A stretch of 64,000 bases of DNA from Sipunculus nudus (lineage: Eukaryota; Annelida; Sipuncula; Golfingiida; Sipunculidae), in the NCBI GenBank assembly GCA_026874595.1, contig CM049308.1, forward strand, positions 95,528,624 through 95,592,623, given 5' to 3'. The notes under the pieces are model-generated. The model was not told the DNA's origin. It worked only from the letters and a program-made list of their open reading frames with translations, and did no database searches. This document shows, in pieces, positions 40,881 to 51,860 of this stretch; position 1 is the first letter of the stretch; each line of letters begins with the position of its first letter. Made by a program: the position numbers and the translations under genes.

Positions 40881-41000
40881 TCATACATCCAGGCAATAGG
40901 TTCAGCAAGTCTGCGATGCACAGCCAATGACATTACCAGAAAGATTCATTTTGGAATTGTAGAGGAAGGTCACACATTTTTATTGTCTGGCAAGGCATGT
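40800..41000 (+). pseudogene. Protease remnant of gypsy 2, catalytic motif missing
   Basis: After the zinc knuckles the frame reads HHVLEEKSDENSDPPRKSNT and continues LKAYNISYIQAIGSASLRCT. In related elements a flap-containing half like this is preceded by an LDTGA-type catalytic segment. Here acidic linker and post-catalytic half are directly adjacent, so an internal in-frame deletion has removed the catalytic Asp region. Confidence 0.65.
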
Positions 41001-42847
41001 GAAGCACTGCAGTTAATTAGCTTCAATCAAGACTGTTTGGTGAACTCTCTCATAAATGCCCTCAACAATACCAAAGATAAAGTGTTACAAGACTACAAAG
41101 ATGTCTTCTCTGGACTTGGCAAATTCCCAGGTACCTATCATATCAACATGAATCCTAATGTCAAACCCGTACAAAACACCAAACGTCGAGTTCCAATACC
41201 AGTTAAGAATGAACTGCGGAACAAAATAGCTGACCTAGAAAAAATGGGAGAGCTAAAAAAGTTACGGAGCCAACACCATGGATCAACAGCATGGTTGCAG
41301 TTAGAAAGCCAAATAAGCTCAGACTCTGCTTGGATCCTCAAAATCTGAATAAGGCGATCCAGAGAAACCATTATCCAATACCCAGAGTTGATGATGTCGC
41401 ACCACGTCTTACAAAAGCCAGAATCTTCTCAGTAGCCGATGCCAAAGATGGTTACTTGCAAGTGTGTCTTGATGAACCATCAAGCTTGCTCACCACATTC
41501 TGGACACCATTCGGTCGATACCGATGGTTGCGTATGGCCTTCGGACTGAGCTCATCACCAGAAGAATTCCAAAGACACCTTGACGAATGTCTTGAAGGTC
41601 TTGACAATGTTGAAGTCATCGCTGACGATATCATCATATATGGATCAGGGAATACAGAGGCAGAAGCACTCATCTCTCATGACAAAGCATTTATAGCTTT
41701 ATTGGAGCGATGTAGAGACAGAGGACTTAAGTTGAACAAACACAGGCTCAAGTTCAAACTGAATAGTGTTTCATACATGGGACATATACGGAGTGACAAG
41801 GAATTGTCCCTAGATCCAAACAAGGCACAAGCTGTTCTTGATATGCCTCCCCCAACAGACGCACAAGGAGTTCAGCGACTAATAGGAGTTGTCACATACC
41901 TGGCAAAGTTCATGCCACAACAAAGTTCAGTTTGTGAACCACTACGTCGTCTTGCTGATAAAGACACTGAGTTCAAGTGGTTACCACTCCACACTGAAGC
42001 AATGGATAAAAACAAAACACTGATCACACAGGCTCCAGTACTACGGTACTATGATGTGAATAAAGACGTGACTATAGAATGTGACAGCTCAGATGTTGGC
42101 CTAGGAGCAGTTTTAACGCAAGAGGGACATCCTATCGCGTATGCGTCACGTGCACTTACCAAAACAGAACGCAACTACGCACAAATTGAGAAAGAGTGCC
42201 TAGCGATTGTGTATGCAACAGAGAGATTTGATCAGGATATACTGGGCAAGAAAGACGTATTGATACAATCGGACCATAAACCCTTGATGGCCATATTCAA
42301 GAAACCAATACTCACAAGCCCGAAACGTCTGCGGAGAATGAGACTCAGACTGCAGAAATACTCTCTGAAAATTGAGTATAAGCCAGGACCCAAAATGTAC
42401 ATAAGTGACACATTATCAAGAGCGGCTCTGCCATTACACAAAGTTGAACCAGACACTCCAGAATATAAGATATTCCAACTTGAAGATGAACAGAAGTTTC
42501 GAGATGAACTGGCACAAATCAACATGGATGATGACGTGTTTGTTACTGATAACTGTTTGAACAAGATCAAAGTAGAAACTAACAGAGACATTACTTTACA
42601 AACACTGATGAATGCGATCAGCAGCGGTTGGCCTGATGACAAATTTGAGGTACCTTTGTGCATACGTGAATACTGGCCGTATAGAGATGAGTTAGCCACT
42701 CAGAATGGACTAGTATTTCGAGGAACTAGAATTGTCATACCTACAGTAATGAGACGTGATATGATAGCGAATGCACATGCTTCACATTTAGGTATCCAAA
42801 TACTGCAAGAAATATCATGTATTGGCCGAGAATGCATGCAGATCTAA
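41000..42847 (+). pseudogene. RT, RNase H and integrase start of gypsy 2
   Basis: The gag-pol frame shifts near 41285-41345, inside the first RT block. A 1.5-kb open frame then runs from 41291 to 42847. RT blocks: LRLCLDPQNLNKAIQRNHYP, VADAKDGYLQV, WLRMAFGLSSSPEEFQRHLD. The catalytic box is IADDIIIYG (ADD with Ala before the two Asp). RNase H: VTIECDSSDVGLGAVLTQEG, YAQIEKECLAIVYATERF, QSDHKPL, ISDTLSRA. The integrase zinc finger begins at HASHLGIQ, where a frameshift near 42800 breaks it. This is the best-preserved coding stretch in the window. Confidence 0.93.
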
Positions 42848-43885
42848 CGAAAGCAGTGCAGAGATGTCCTGCATGCCAAGAATTCCAACCTGCCTTAGCC
42901 AAAGAACCATTGATGACGTACCCCATACCAAAAACGCCTTGGCAAGTAGTAGCCAGTGATTGTTTTGAACTGGATGGTCAAAACTGCTGTGTATTTGTAG
43001 ACTTGTACTCTGACTACATTGAAGTTTGTGAGTTGGATAAAATGTCCAGTGAATCACTTATAAGCAAAACCAAACCAATATTTGCAAATCATGGAATACC
43101 TAATGTGCTGATCACAGATAATGGACCTAATTATGCGTCACAAGAGTTCAGCCTGTTTGCACAAAATAGGGATTTTGCCCACCTAACGTCCAGTCCACAG
43201 CAAGTCCAACGGAAAGGCCGAGTCAGCGGTCAAAATAGCTAAAGGACTAATAAAAAAGTCCAAACGCACTAATGGAGATATGTGGAAGGCCATATTGGAA
43301 TGGAGAAATACGCCAACACCAGGAATGGACAGTTCTCCAGTTTAAAGATTAATGCCACGCCGCACCAGATCGTTCTTACCATGCAAAGACACGCTTTATG
43401 CCCCCAAAGTGGAACAACAAGTACCACAGCAAGTTATACAGAGGAGAAAGAAAGCCAAGACCTACTATGATAGAAATGCTCGCCCGTTACCAGAACTTGT
43501 AATAGGTCATCCAGTGAGAACTAAAGTACAACCATACGCTAAAAACGCGAATTGGAAAGCGGGAGTTGTAACTGCAAAACTTGCCCCAAGAAGTTACGAG
43601 GTAGAAGTTGATGGTCGCAGCTACAGACGCAATCGAGTTCATATAAGAGAATCTGTTGACACAGATGACCTGTCTAATTACGCGGAGACTCAGCTTAACG
43701 GTACAAACAATACAAACACTGAGTCAAACACACCAGTTGATCCACCTGTCGAGCCTGATACCTCTGACACGTCCGCCCCTACGCGTAATGAGGAAGTGAA
43801 CCCCTCATTAGAGATACCCACGAGTGTTATTACAAGGTGTGGAAGAGTATCCAAACCGCCTCAGAGATTCAGAGACTATATATAA
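42800..43885 (+). pseudogene. Integrase core and C-terminus of gypsy 2
   Basis: Frame 42817-43242 completes the H2C2 finger (CPACQEFQP) and shows the first catalytic Asp (VVASDCFELDGQN) and the second (LITDNGPNYASQEF). A frameshift near 43190-43210 precedes the Glu region (NGKAESAVKIAKGLI). A stop near 43345 precedes the last part. 43352-43885 holds the C-terminal segment (GHPVRTKVQP, LAPRSYEVEVDGRSYRRNRV) and an Asp/Thr/Asn-rich tail. No chromodomain. Confidence 0.9.
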
Positions 43886-44154
43886 ATGTTCAGTAGAAGC
43901 AGTATAAGTTTAGTCCTAAGTAGTTTGAGCAACCACATGACATCATGTGTAACACAGAAATAAGGACTCATTGTTATTGCTTATAATGTCTTTAATAAGG
44001 ATCCATTACAAACCATGAATGTCATGTGGGCATTAGCAAAATATAAAAAAAGAGCGCGCACCAGTAATTGTTCAACAGTAATTTTACGTACTCTTAATGT
44101 AAGTTTAATGATCTCTGATGTGACAATTTTCTTAATTTTTGGTTGAGAAAAGGA

Positions 44155-44269
44155 TGTTGTGGAAGGTACCAGTCTAAGCGAAACGTCATTTGACCTATGA
44201 CCTGCGAGTCAGCCTCGTTATGGATATAAAGTTCTGTGTAGTTGAGCCGGAGCTCGTCAAATTATTACA
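44155..44269 (+). repeat. 3' LTR of gypsy element 2
   Basis: Follows a purine tract (GAGAAAAGGA). 115 bp, starting TGTTGTGGAAGGTACCAGTC and ending CAAATTATTACA, with a 3-bp deletion (AAT) relative to the 5' LTR. Confidence 0.93.
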
Positions 44270-44467
44270 GTGCATGGTGCGTATGACTCGTATAGGAGTC
44301 TTGAGAATATTGGATTTAATGTTTATCGGTGTGATTTCCCGAACGAATGGTTTCATTTTAAGCAAATAAAGGATCCAGCTGAATATAAGGGGCGGCAACA
44401 AACTCGGAGCATGAAGCAACGATACCCGGAAGTTCAAATACCCTTCAAGTCTGACTGCCTTGCTTGA
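44270..44467 (+). pseudogene. AID/APOBEC-like deaminase pseudogene A, C-terminal part
   Basis: Directly after the GTGCA duplication the deaminase frame resumes in phase: GAYDSYRSLENIGFNVYRC, then DFPNEWFHF, ending at TGA 44465-44467. It aligns with AYNGYRRLRRLHFRLYRC and EYPWFTRW of copy B. The layout (L..L...GF.V....F..W..F) matches the C-terminal strand and helix after the LRI..A strand in AID/APOBEC-like proteins. The continuity of frame across the retroelement proves that both parts are one gene. Confidence 0.82.
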
Positions 44468-46316
44468 CAGACTGGGCAACGTGTCAAATCCCCTTACTGG
44501 CCTGAAGAGTGAGGAATCCTGTGGATTTACGCTATATACCAGCCATGGACATAAACATGGACATTTTTTCTACTTTTTATATGACACAAACGCAAAATGA
44601 CCAGCAGGCAGTAACGTTTCACCATTCACCTGTACTTTCTTAAATATACTTCTTTTCGAACCTGACATCCTTGTCATTTGTGATTTAAATACGGTGTTGA
44701 ATAACTGCGACTCACGTTTTGAAGAAACGAAAGAAACGAATGATCAAATATTCCTAAAAAAATATAATTCAAAGGAAATATTAAAAAATGTATCCAGGCA
44801 ATGGGGCCTTATTTGGGAAAGGGCACGATCTCCATGTGTCTTCTGCACTGCTGAATACTTCGTACAATTCACACACACACCCACACCTCTTCATCCACAC
44901 ACACACACAAATATATATAATTGTGTAATCTGCCACTAGGCAATAATTGTGTCAAAAGTGTGCCTCCGGTCTAACAATATATCATAGTTGTTGCAGATAA
45001 AAACAGTTGAGGATACCAGGTGGTAACTTTAAACTTCTAGCTTAAGGGGGACCAGTAACGTATCGTACCTTTATAAACTTGGAGCTTTTATAAAAATAGG
45101 CCAGAAAATGTGGATATCACCGCACACAAGCTGCTTGTTTTGTTTATATCGACGTGTTTATATGATGTGGGGGCCCGCCAAAATAATCAAAACAAATTTA
45201 ACAAGGGCATATGGTGGCAAGTCAGATAAAGCCAGAGTTTTGCAAATGGCGTTTTGCAACAACTGATCTTTCTATCTCTGCATATATGCAACCTATAACC
45301 TAAGATGTTTTTCCGATCTGTCAACATTGCTGTGTTTACAAACATGTTAATAAACAAGTTCATACATCCTTCACGGAGGCCTTATACGACTTTTTATGAC
45401 CAGAATTACACAGAGGAAGCCAGAAATCACATAAATTCTTTTTCAAAAGGTAAGTGAATAGGCACCTATAATCGGTCGTGTGTCATCGTTGGATAAATAT
45501 AATCAGTAAGTAACAAATAGACGATTCATAATTATTTTTTATCGGCTTCATATCTATCTGTCATATCTATCCTCGTTGGCTGAACATTCTTAGTCTTGTG
45601 GCAACGTCTGTCGCATAGTACCCCTGTGCAAGCATTGATTGAGTGGAGTTAGTCATCAGACTGATAAACATTAACATGAGCATTGTACAAGGAGTGTTAC
45701 CTGCAAGTATTCACCAGTGATTCAGGTCTCATATTTCACAGGTCTCGGTCTTGATCTCTGAGGTACTGATTTTGGTCTTTTTCTAGGAGCATTGTCTCTG
45801 TCGCTGATCTGTACTAATTGTCTTCGAGATCAAGCAGAAATCAGGTACTCTACAATTACGTGGGATTTGCTCTTTGTTTACCCTTGTCTTTCCTAAACGA
45901 GAGTTTATGTGCCCACACTGCTGATCCCAACATGACGCAATCTGCCCTATAAAGGGTTCACTGATATTTCTGAGAACATTGGCCCCTGGTATAAAGGAAT
46001 AAATGAAAGCTGGTTAAACATATGGTCACGTGGTATCGGTCTTGGTCTCACTCTAAAATGTCGTATGAAATTTTACGTCATGTGTCGCTTCACTGGCTAC
46101 AGACATTGCTTACTTAGACGTTGGATGACATTTTCGTCACAAGTCTAATGAACCAGGCCAGACATCATCCCCTATGTTATAGATTATTACAGATAATTTG
46201 AACAAGGCATGGTTAAATTACGTGGCGATTATTACACTTGTTCAGGACAAGTAAATGTACAGCTGAGAAAACGATATGTATAGCCAGACAAAAAAAGGTA
46301 GTTCCATAGTTAACGT
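44468..46316. other. Non-coding, nothing recognised
   Basis: Intergenic sequence between deaminase pseudogene A and the 3' end of the minus-strand acidic-protein gene. A short (AC)n stretch lies near 44870-44912. No exon, transposon end or tandem array that I can support. Confidence 0.45.
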
Positions 46317-46322
46317 TTTAAT
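46317..46322 (-). terminator. ATTAAA poly(A) signal of acidic-protein gene
   Basis: ATTAAA on the minus strand 18 bases beyond the TAA of the acidic-protein gene. It is the common variant hexamer and the only candidate close to the stop. Confidence 0.6.
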
Positions 46323-46339
46323 TCTAAAAGTTGACCTCT

Positions 46340-48391
46340 TTACTCGTCGTAGTAGTAGTAATAGTAGTAATCATCATCATCATCATCTTCATCATCATAT
46401 TTAGGGTAAGGATACGTCGGGTAGTCATCTGGTTGATTCCAGTCGTTGTTTCGGTTGTTTCCGGAATCCTGACATCCGAATGGACCGCAGTCTCCGCCAC
46501 CGACGATGATATCCAGGAACTTCCGGTATCTCTTGTTTTCAGCTTCATCCTCCGAGTCACGTGACGCTTGGTGCACGGCCCGGGTAGTTACTACTCCTAT
46601 CACGGCCAGCATCACCAGAAACACCTAAAGAGAAAATATAATCACCATCACCATTATTATGATCAGCGTCAGCGCCATTCATAAAACATTTCTTGTAATG
46701 CTTGGTGACCACTTACTGCAAACTATGCGGCGTAGGTATCCAGTTTCATGGATACCCGCCGCATAAAAAGCTTCAAGAAAACGAAAGAACGTAAATCCTG
46801 TGCCAGACCAAAAAATGTATAAAATCAAATATTGTGTATGACAGGAAAACTTATGGATTTGGGGAGAAAATGTTAATCGAATCACCAAGACTGTTTTAGT
46901 GCCTAAACCGTACTCACTTTAAAAGTATAGCATCCAATTCCATGACATTGACGGTTGATCCTAAATTTGTGATAATCACCGCGCCGCTTGATGAGAGTTT
47001 ACGGTCGAATTTTAATTGCTCCCTCTGTATTCTCGCATCATCGACCGATTCGATTATGTCATTATGACTGTGTTAGCGTATCCATGTATCCAGTAAAACG
47101 GAAATCAGCTAGCGAGGTGTGCACGGAACCTATGCTGTTTCATTACGTTTGAATTATAGCTCACCGGCCGGGCATCCTATGTACACAAGGACCTGTGAAA
47201 ACCACGGGTGGGGCCATTCTCTCTGAGCCTGTGAGCTGTTCAAACGGTTACTGGGGCGATAAGCTGTCACTCAAAACGAAATGAACATGATTGGCTCCGT
47301 GTATTCCTCGCTTGGCCATGTATCTGTTGTCTGCAGAACTGAAACCAGCAAGCGAGGTGTGCACGCAGCCTTTGTTGTTACGTTTCGTTTGAATTACAAC
47401 TCACCGCCGGGCATCCTATGTGCCCAAGGCCCTAAGCAAACCACGTCTGGGGTAATTCTCTCTGAGCCTGTGGCCTGTTCAGACGGTTACTGGGGCGATA
47501 AGCTGTCACTAAAAACGAAATGAACATGATAGGCTCCGTGTATTCCTCGCTTGGCTGTGTCTTCCAGCACAAGGTCTCATCTGACTGGACAAAAATACAG
47601 TGCTCCCCTCTGGTGTAGCAATTCAGGATACGCGGTCATAACAAACAGCGCTTACGATATAGGGAGTAGCCCTATAGGTAAAGCGCTGTGTAAAGAGCGT
47701 AAGAGCAGGGGAGCTAGGAGTAGGACTAGGTGAATACATACATGATACACCAGGAAATCCGCTCTCGTTGGTCTGATTACACCAGGACACCCGCTTTCGT
47801 TGGTCTAATGCTTATCCCTGTGACAGAAACGGTGTTATCAGCCAACCGTGAGCGGGTGTCGCATGTTTCAAGGAGCGTAAGGAGCGTAACCAAATTTTAT
47901 ACTGATGCCGGATCGAGCTAATTTCATACAAATCCTTCTTGTTTTTTACACAATGAAGGAACAATAAATTAGTGGCACTAAAATTGGCATAAATACCAGT
48001 AAATGCTCAGCAAGGTTAGTGTTAGTTTAATATAATATAAAACAATTATTTAATTAATTTTATATTTGGATTTCCAGGTGCATACACGCATAGGTCGTTA
48101 GTTTGAGCATCTGTTTCTACCTCAGTTATATCAATACAGGCAATGGATTACGTTTTATTTTTGGAAGGTTAGTGATAAATGGCCTGGCAGGTATATTCAG
48201 CCTCTTCTTACCTTGTAAACATGGCATACTCTAAACGAGGAAGTTTTATATCAGTATTCAGTGGAAGGGATGACCATATGACTCAATATATAGGTGTATA
48301 AATTAACATGTGTAAAATTGATGCAAGATGAACAAGAGATACTTAAACTGAAAGAACCACGTACCTTGAGCTGCGCGATTTGTTTCATCAT
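46340..48391 (-). CDS. Secreted acidic protein with Asp and Tyr runs
   Basis: Two coding exons on the minus strand, about 103 residues. Exon 2 (48394-48365) has a TTCATTAACAG acceptor, GTC and ATGATG, encodes MMKQIAQLK and ends at AAG/GTACGT. Exon 3 (46624-46340) follows a TTTTCTCTTTAG acceptor in phase 0 and continues VFLVMLAVIGVVTTRA, giving a classic signal peptide of about 25 residues. The mature part starts near VHQASRDSEDEAENKRYRKF, has two cysteines (GGGDCGPFGCQDSG), an Asn/Trp/Pro/Tyr stretch and a tail of six Asp and seven Tyr. The exon-2/exon-3 join creates the signal peptide, which strongly supports the model. Role unknown: acidic secreted proteins occur in biomineral matrices and mucus, but nothing here decides. 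Intron 2 (46625-48364) holds a dispersed repeat. Confidence 0.8.
46981..47700 (-). repeat. Dispersed repeat, copy 2, internally duplicated
   Basis: Inverted counterpart of 10109-10604. It contains an inner tandem duplication of about 240 bp: ACTGGGGCGATAAGCTGTCA occurs near 47250 and 47490, each followed by AACGAAATGAACATGAT. The whole copy lies inside intron 2 of the acidic-protein gene. Confidence 0.7.
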
Positions 48392-48666
48392 GACCTGTTA
48401 ATGAACACAGAAGAAGAACAGAACTTGGTTATGTATCGAATGAAAGTCATAAAACTGTGCGATGCTTCATTCATACCTTATTTTAACTGTTTAATTCTAT
48501 CATACGGATTTCAAAAACTGGTCACAAACATGGAAAAACTACGCATTTAGAATTTTCAGTGAATGCTAATAAATGATTAAATTTAGACGCATTATTATAT
48601 ATATGACACAATGTGTAAAATATAATGTTAAATCACAAACGTTCTAGAAACCTTTTTAATACTCAC

Positions 48667-48760
48667 CTGTCTGCTTCTATGTGTTAGGATGGATTGGGCG
48701 GGATGTTTTCTGGCCCCCGTTGTGGGTAGACTGTGGACAGTAGCTGGCACTTTGTGTATT
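48667..48760 (-). other. 5' UTR exon of acidic-protein gene
   Basis: On the minus strand CAGACAG/GTGAGT at 48667/48666 is a strong donor 270 bases upstream of the exon-2 acceptor. The preceding sequence (ATCCTAACACATAGAAGCAG) has no ATG in frame with the CDS and would be 5' UTR. The transcription start is not defined; I see no perfect TATA box, only TTTTATG and AAATACA stretches further upstream. Confidence 0.5.
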
Positions 48761-50769
48761 TAGTACTGCACACCCTTTGGTTCTGCTCACGGTTCAATTT
48801 GGGATCAAGCAAAATAACATAAAAGCCCCCATTTGTTGATCCATTTTTTTTTCCACATGCGGGTATGATGACAGTAATATGTTACTTAATAACTGTTGGT
48901 AGCGTTCTGTTGCCCTTTGCTCTATGACAAAGAGAGGTAGTTTGTCTGTAATTGACCCTGTTGAGATAATAACACCTGTGGAGAAACACACGTGGGCCGA
49001 ACATTGGATTTAAAAGCTGAAAGAGTTTTGCTTTAAAAAATAACACTATCATAAAATTTTTAAAAAATATCCTGATACAGAATAAGTTATAATAAAAGAA
49101 ATTTTCGTTTTATTTTTTAAAGTTACATGACTTCTGTTCTGTTCTTCAGAATTATTTTACTATCGTAATAAACAAACAAACAGTAGAACGGAAAAAAACG
49201 ATCATTGATAAATAACCAAAATAAAAACAGAGAAGATGAGAATATGGCACCTTTGTGGGTATATATCCAGGTACACAGTTTAATTACACTTACTTATAAA
49301 ATTAGTTTAAATCGTGTGCACCAACCGTTCCAACATTTTGAAATGTAGGTTTCAGTACTAGATGGGGATTTTCGTTATTGAGTGAATTAATCTGAGGGAT
49401 AGTTGTTTTAATTTGATGGTTTTTAGGTGAAATTGATTGTTAGGTGATAATGTTCATGTGAAGAGCGGCTGACCGTTATGTGATGCTATAGATTTCAACA
49501 TTCAATAAACGGAGATAAGATCATATTGACTCATATGTTTATGTGAAGTTTGAATGCTCACTAATGCCTCGGCTCGCAATGTGCTGGTTTACTGACGTAC
49601 AGCCAGACGTAACTGAATATACCTAATTATCTTTTCAAAATCTTCTGTCATTTATATTTTACGTATTCTCAAAAAAACTGTCTCACGTAAGATTTTCGTA
49701 TTCAAGAAATAGTAAGGTCAGAACAAAATGCTAAACTTTAAGTAAGTATTAATACTGTTCTCGATAGACTCAATATTATATTAAATGGATAAATGCCCTT
49801 ATTTATGGACTAATAGGATAGCACACATTAAGCGATAACATATAATTATTTGAGTCTTATTTAGTCATTTGAATTGTCCTGGTAATCATATCGTCAACAA
49901 ACATTATTCACTGTGGGGCTTGTGTTCCCCAGTATTATGTTATAGATCAGTCGGCGCCTCGTTTTAAACCAAGTTGCAGAAACTCTTTACCCCTGGTGTT
50001 AGAATATCAAACTGACACAGCTATATCGAAGTTATGTTGCATATAATATTATAGGTTGGTTTGACTGATTGCCTTATGTTATTGGATGTGTGGCAAACAG
50101 GCAAAATTAAGGCAACATATACATGTTTATTAATTAATTTATAACGCTGTTACTAGATTTGTGTTTTTGTGTTACGGTGTGTATTTGTGTGCCTGGTATT
50201 GTTCACAATCCAAAACCTATAAATTACATACATACGCAGCATTAAAGGGAGAGCTCTGCAGGAACGTTTGGGGATAACTTAAATATAAACAGCAAGAAAC
50301 TCAATGGAGAGACATCGCCTCCTATGAACCAGATATTTTTTTCCTACGTGGACATTTTACATAACGACAATATTGACCACTGTATATATATATATATAAA
50401 CACAAGTATCATCAGGATAGCACCACAGAAATCTATTCACACCTTTACATGTTTTATGAAATATTTACAATGGTTGTATTTTTATTGTTTTCTGTCTTGT
50501 AATTTCTCAAAACAACACAGTAAAACTACACCTCAGACTATCATGCTACACAAATAAGCTAGCTTAGAAGACAAACCATACAAAATTTCATGATAATTCA
50601 TGCTGAACTTGGGTTCTGAATTGAGTGCGAGTTTAATTCACAAAGGACAACAAGTAAAAACAACAAGTTGTTGGCGTCACCATTTATAACAAACAAAACA
50701 ATACTTTACTCTCATGTACACAACAGTTCTTCTAATATCAGATGAACACCCAAGTAAGAACACTGGGCT
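48761..50769. other. Non-coding, nothing recognised
   Basis: AT-rich intergenic sequence, including the probable promoter area of the acidic-protein gene near its left edge. No gene or repeat supported. Confidence 0.4.
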
Positions 50770-50775
50770 TTTATT
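50770..50775 (-). terminator. AATAAA poly(A) signal
   Basis: Minus-strand AATAAA 38 bases after the TGA of the micro-gene at 50808-50921. Confidence 0.6.
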
Positions 50776-50807
50776 TCATAGTTCCTTCTTAAAGAACAAC
50801 GGAGCCC

Positions 50808-50921
50808 TCAATGTCTACCGCAAAGTCCCTTCCTTGTGTTTGCAAAAACTGATAGTATCACCAGTATGACTATAACCACGGGGAGGGCAGTTGTAACAGG
50901 AATGCCTTGTAAACAGTACAT
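50808..50921 (-). CDS. 37-aa single-pass membrane micropeptide (candidate)
   Basis: On the minus strand the ATG at 50921 opens 37 codons: MYCLQGIPVTTALP, a hydrophobic stretch VVIVILVILSVFA and a basic tail NTRKGLCGRH. That looks like a one-pass membrane peptide. It lies between a TATAAATA box about 80 bases upstream and an AATAAA 38 bases past the stop, so the whole unit could be about 200 nt. A strong acceptor (TTTTTTTCTCTCAG at about 50934-50947) lies just before the ATG, so it may instead be a terminal exon. The overlapping frame reads HSCYNCPPRGYSHTGDTISF with CKHKEGTLR and a stop, resembling a cysteine-rich extracellular module. Only one frame can be the product; I slightly favour the cysteine-rich terminal exon if upstream exons exist. 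Confidence 0.35.
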   Translation of the reverse strand: MYCLQGIPVTTALPVVIVILVILSVFANTRKGLCGRH

Positions 50922-51002
50922 GTTCGATGTATATCTGAGAGAAAAAAAGTCAGCAGCTCAAAAAGCGACAGTCGACAAGACGTGCTAGTACCGCACTGCT
51001 CC

Positions 51003-51010
51003 TATTTATA
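51003..51010 (-). promoter_or_regulatory. TATAAATA box
   Basis: TATAAATA on the minus strand followed by GGAGCAGTGCGGTAC. Transcription would start near 50975, about 54 bases before the micropeptide ATG. Confidence 0.45.
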
Positions 51011-51680
51011 TGTGCTGAGAGAGCGGCCTTCACAAGGTGAGGGATGCACAATCAATGCGCTTTTTCTGTTCATTTTTTTAAAGAAGTCTCTGTCTCTATT
51101 CGTGTCTGTCAGACATAATTAGTTATATCCTGTGGGACTATTTCATTTTAAATCCAGACGCATCCACGCTTTTATTCAGTTGTACTTCGAGTTCGTCATG
51201 CCAGAAACCAGTCGTATTTTGATTGTATTTCGCTGCAACACGAGATGTTAGGAAGTTTGTAATCTGCCGATTTTCAATGCTTTGAGGTTGTTGGCCTGTG
51301 TTCTGATATAGCTGTCATATATTACAAACCTGCACATTAACTAATCATGTTTCATCTTGTATAGATTTTATTTGCAAACGGCTAGTTTTTTTCGGGTCTA
51401 ATTTTGAGACTGAGAATGGTTAAATTACTATTTGTTCTTGTCAGTGTACAGTAAACCTGACTGTACAAATACACAATACAGGTAGTGATATCCCTGCATG
51501 GATAACAGAGTGGTATAAAATATACCATTATCTAAAGTTTACAATATGCATTTTCAGTAAACTCTTCCTAGATGCTTGTATTAACATATTTATTATGATT
51601 CAGTTCTTATAACGGGTTAATAAGTCTGGACCACATATACATGTTGTAACTGTCCAATCTGCGTGGCTTGTATGAATAAA
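51011..51680. other. Intergenic, divergent promoter region
   Basis: Sits between the minus-strand micro-gene and the plus-strand signal-peptide gene. No coding exon recognised. Confidence 0.4.
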
Positions 51681-51687
51681 TATAAAA
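51681..51687 (+). promoter_or_regulatory. Possible TATA box of the signal-peptide gene
   Basis: TATAAAA about 115 bases upstream of the ATG at 51800, in a locally A/T-rich stretch, so specificity is poor. Confidence 0.35.
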
Positions 51688-51799
51688 AATAAATAGATTA
51701 TATTTCAGTTAAACCTATACCCTTGTTAGTTATTCCAAAAGACTCAATTTATCACCAATTGCCAGAGGGAACTGAAACGTCTTCAGAACGCCACTCACC

Positions 51800-51860
51800 A
51801 TGAACAGCCGGTATAACTATCAGCTTACGCTTGTGCTGCTGACCGTCACGTTGATCATAG
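51800..51860 (+). CDS. Exon 1: signal peptide of secreted deaminase-type gene
   Basis: CTCACCATG provides a good start context. The exon encodes MNSRYNYQLTLVLLTVTLII and ends after one further base at a perfect donor G/GTAAGT (51861), so the intron is phase 1. The short polar start and LVLLTVTLII core form a typical secretory signal. It is the founder of the 93-bp array that follows: CTGCTGACCGTCACG and GATCA..AG/GTAAGTACACG are shared. Downstream phase-1 exons at 55443, 58295, 59615 and 59749 are the natural partners. Transcript evidence is needed to prove the linkage. Confidence 0.7.

Larger units (their letters stand above)
39593..44269 (+). mobile_element. Ty3/gypsy LTR retrotransposon 2, defective
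   Basis: A 4,677-bp element with short LTRs (118 and 115 bp) and a perfect GTGCA duplication (39588-39592 and 44270-44274). Order: PBS, gag with two zinc knuckles, a damaged protease region, RT, RNase H, integrase. It lies inside deaminase pseudogene A in the same orientation; removing it plus one GTGCA rejoins the deaminase frame (E-I-N-V-H-G-A-Y). The LTRs differ at about six positions plus a 3-bp indel, so the insertion is not recent. At least four frameshifts or stops break the coding region. Confidence 0.95.

Noticed and set aside
46331-46564. Plus-strand hydrophobic frame (V/I-rich) opposite the acidic-protein exon
   Set aside because: It is the antisense of the Asp/Tyr and downstream codons. 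The minus strand has the splice sites, signal peptide and poly(A) signal.
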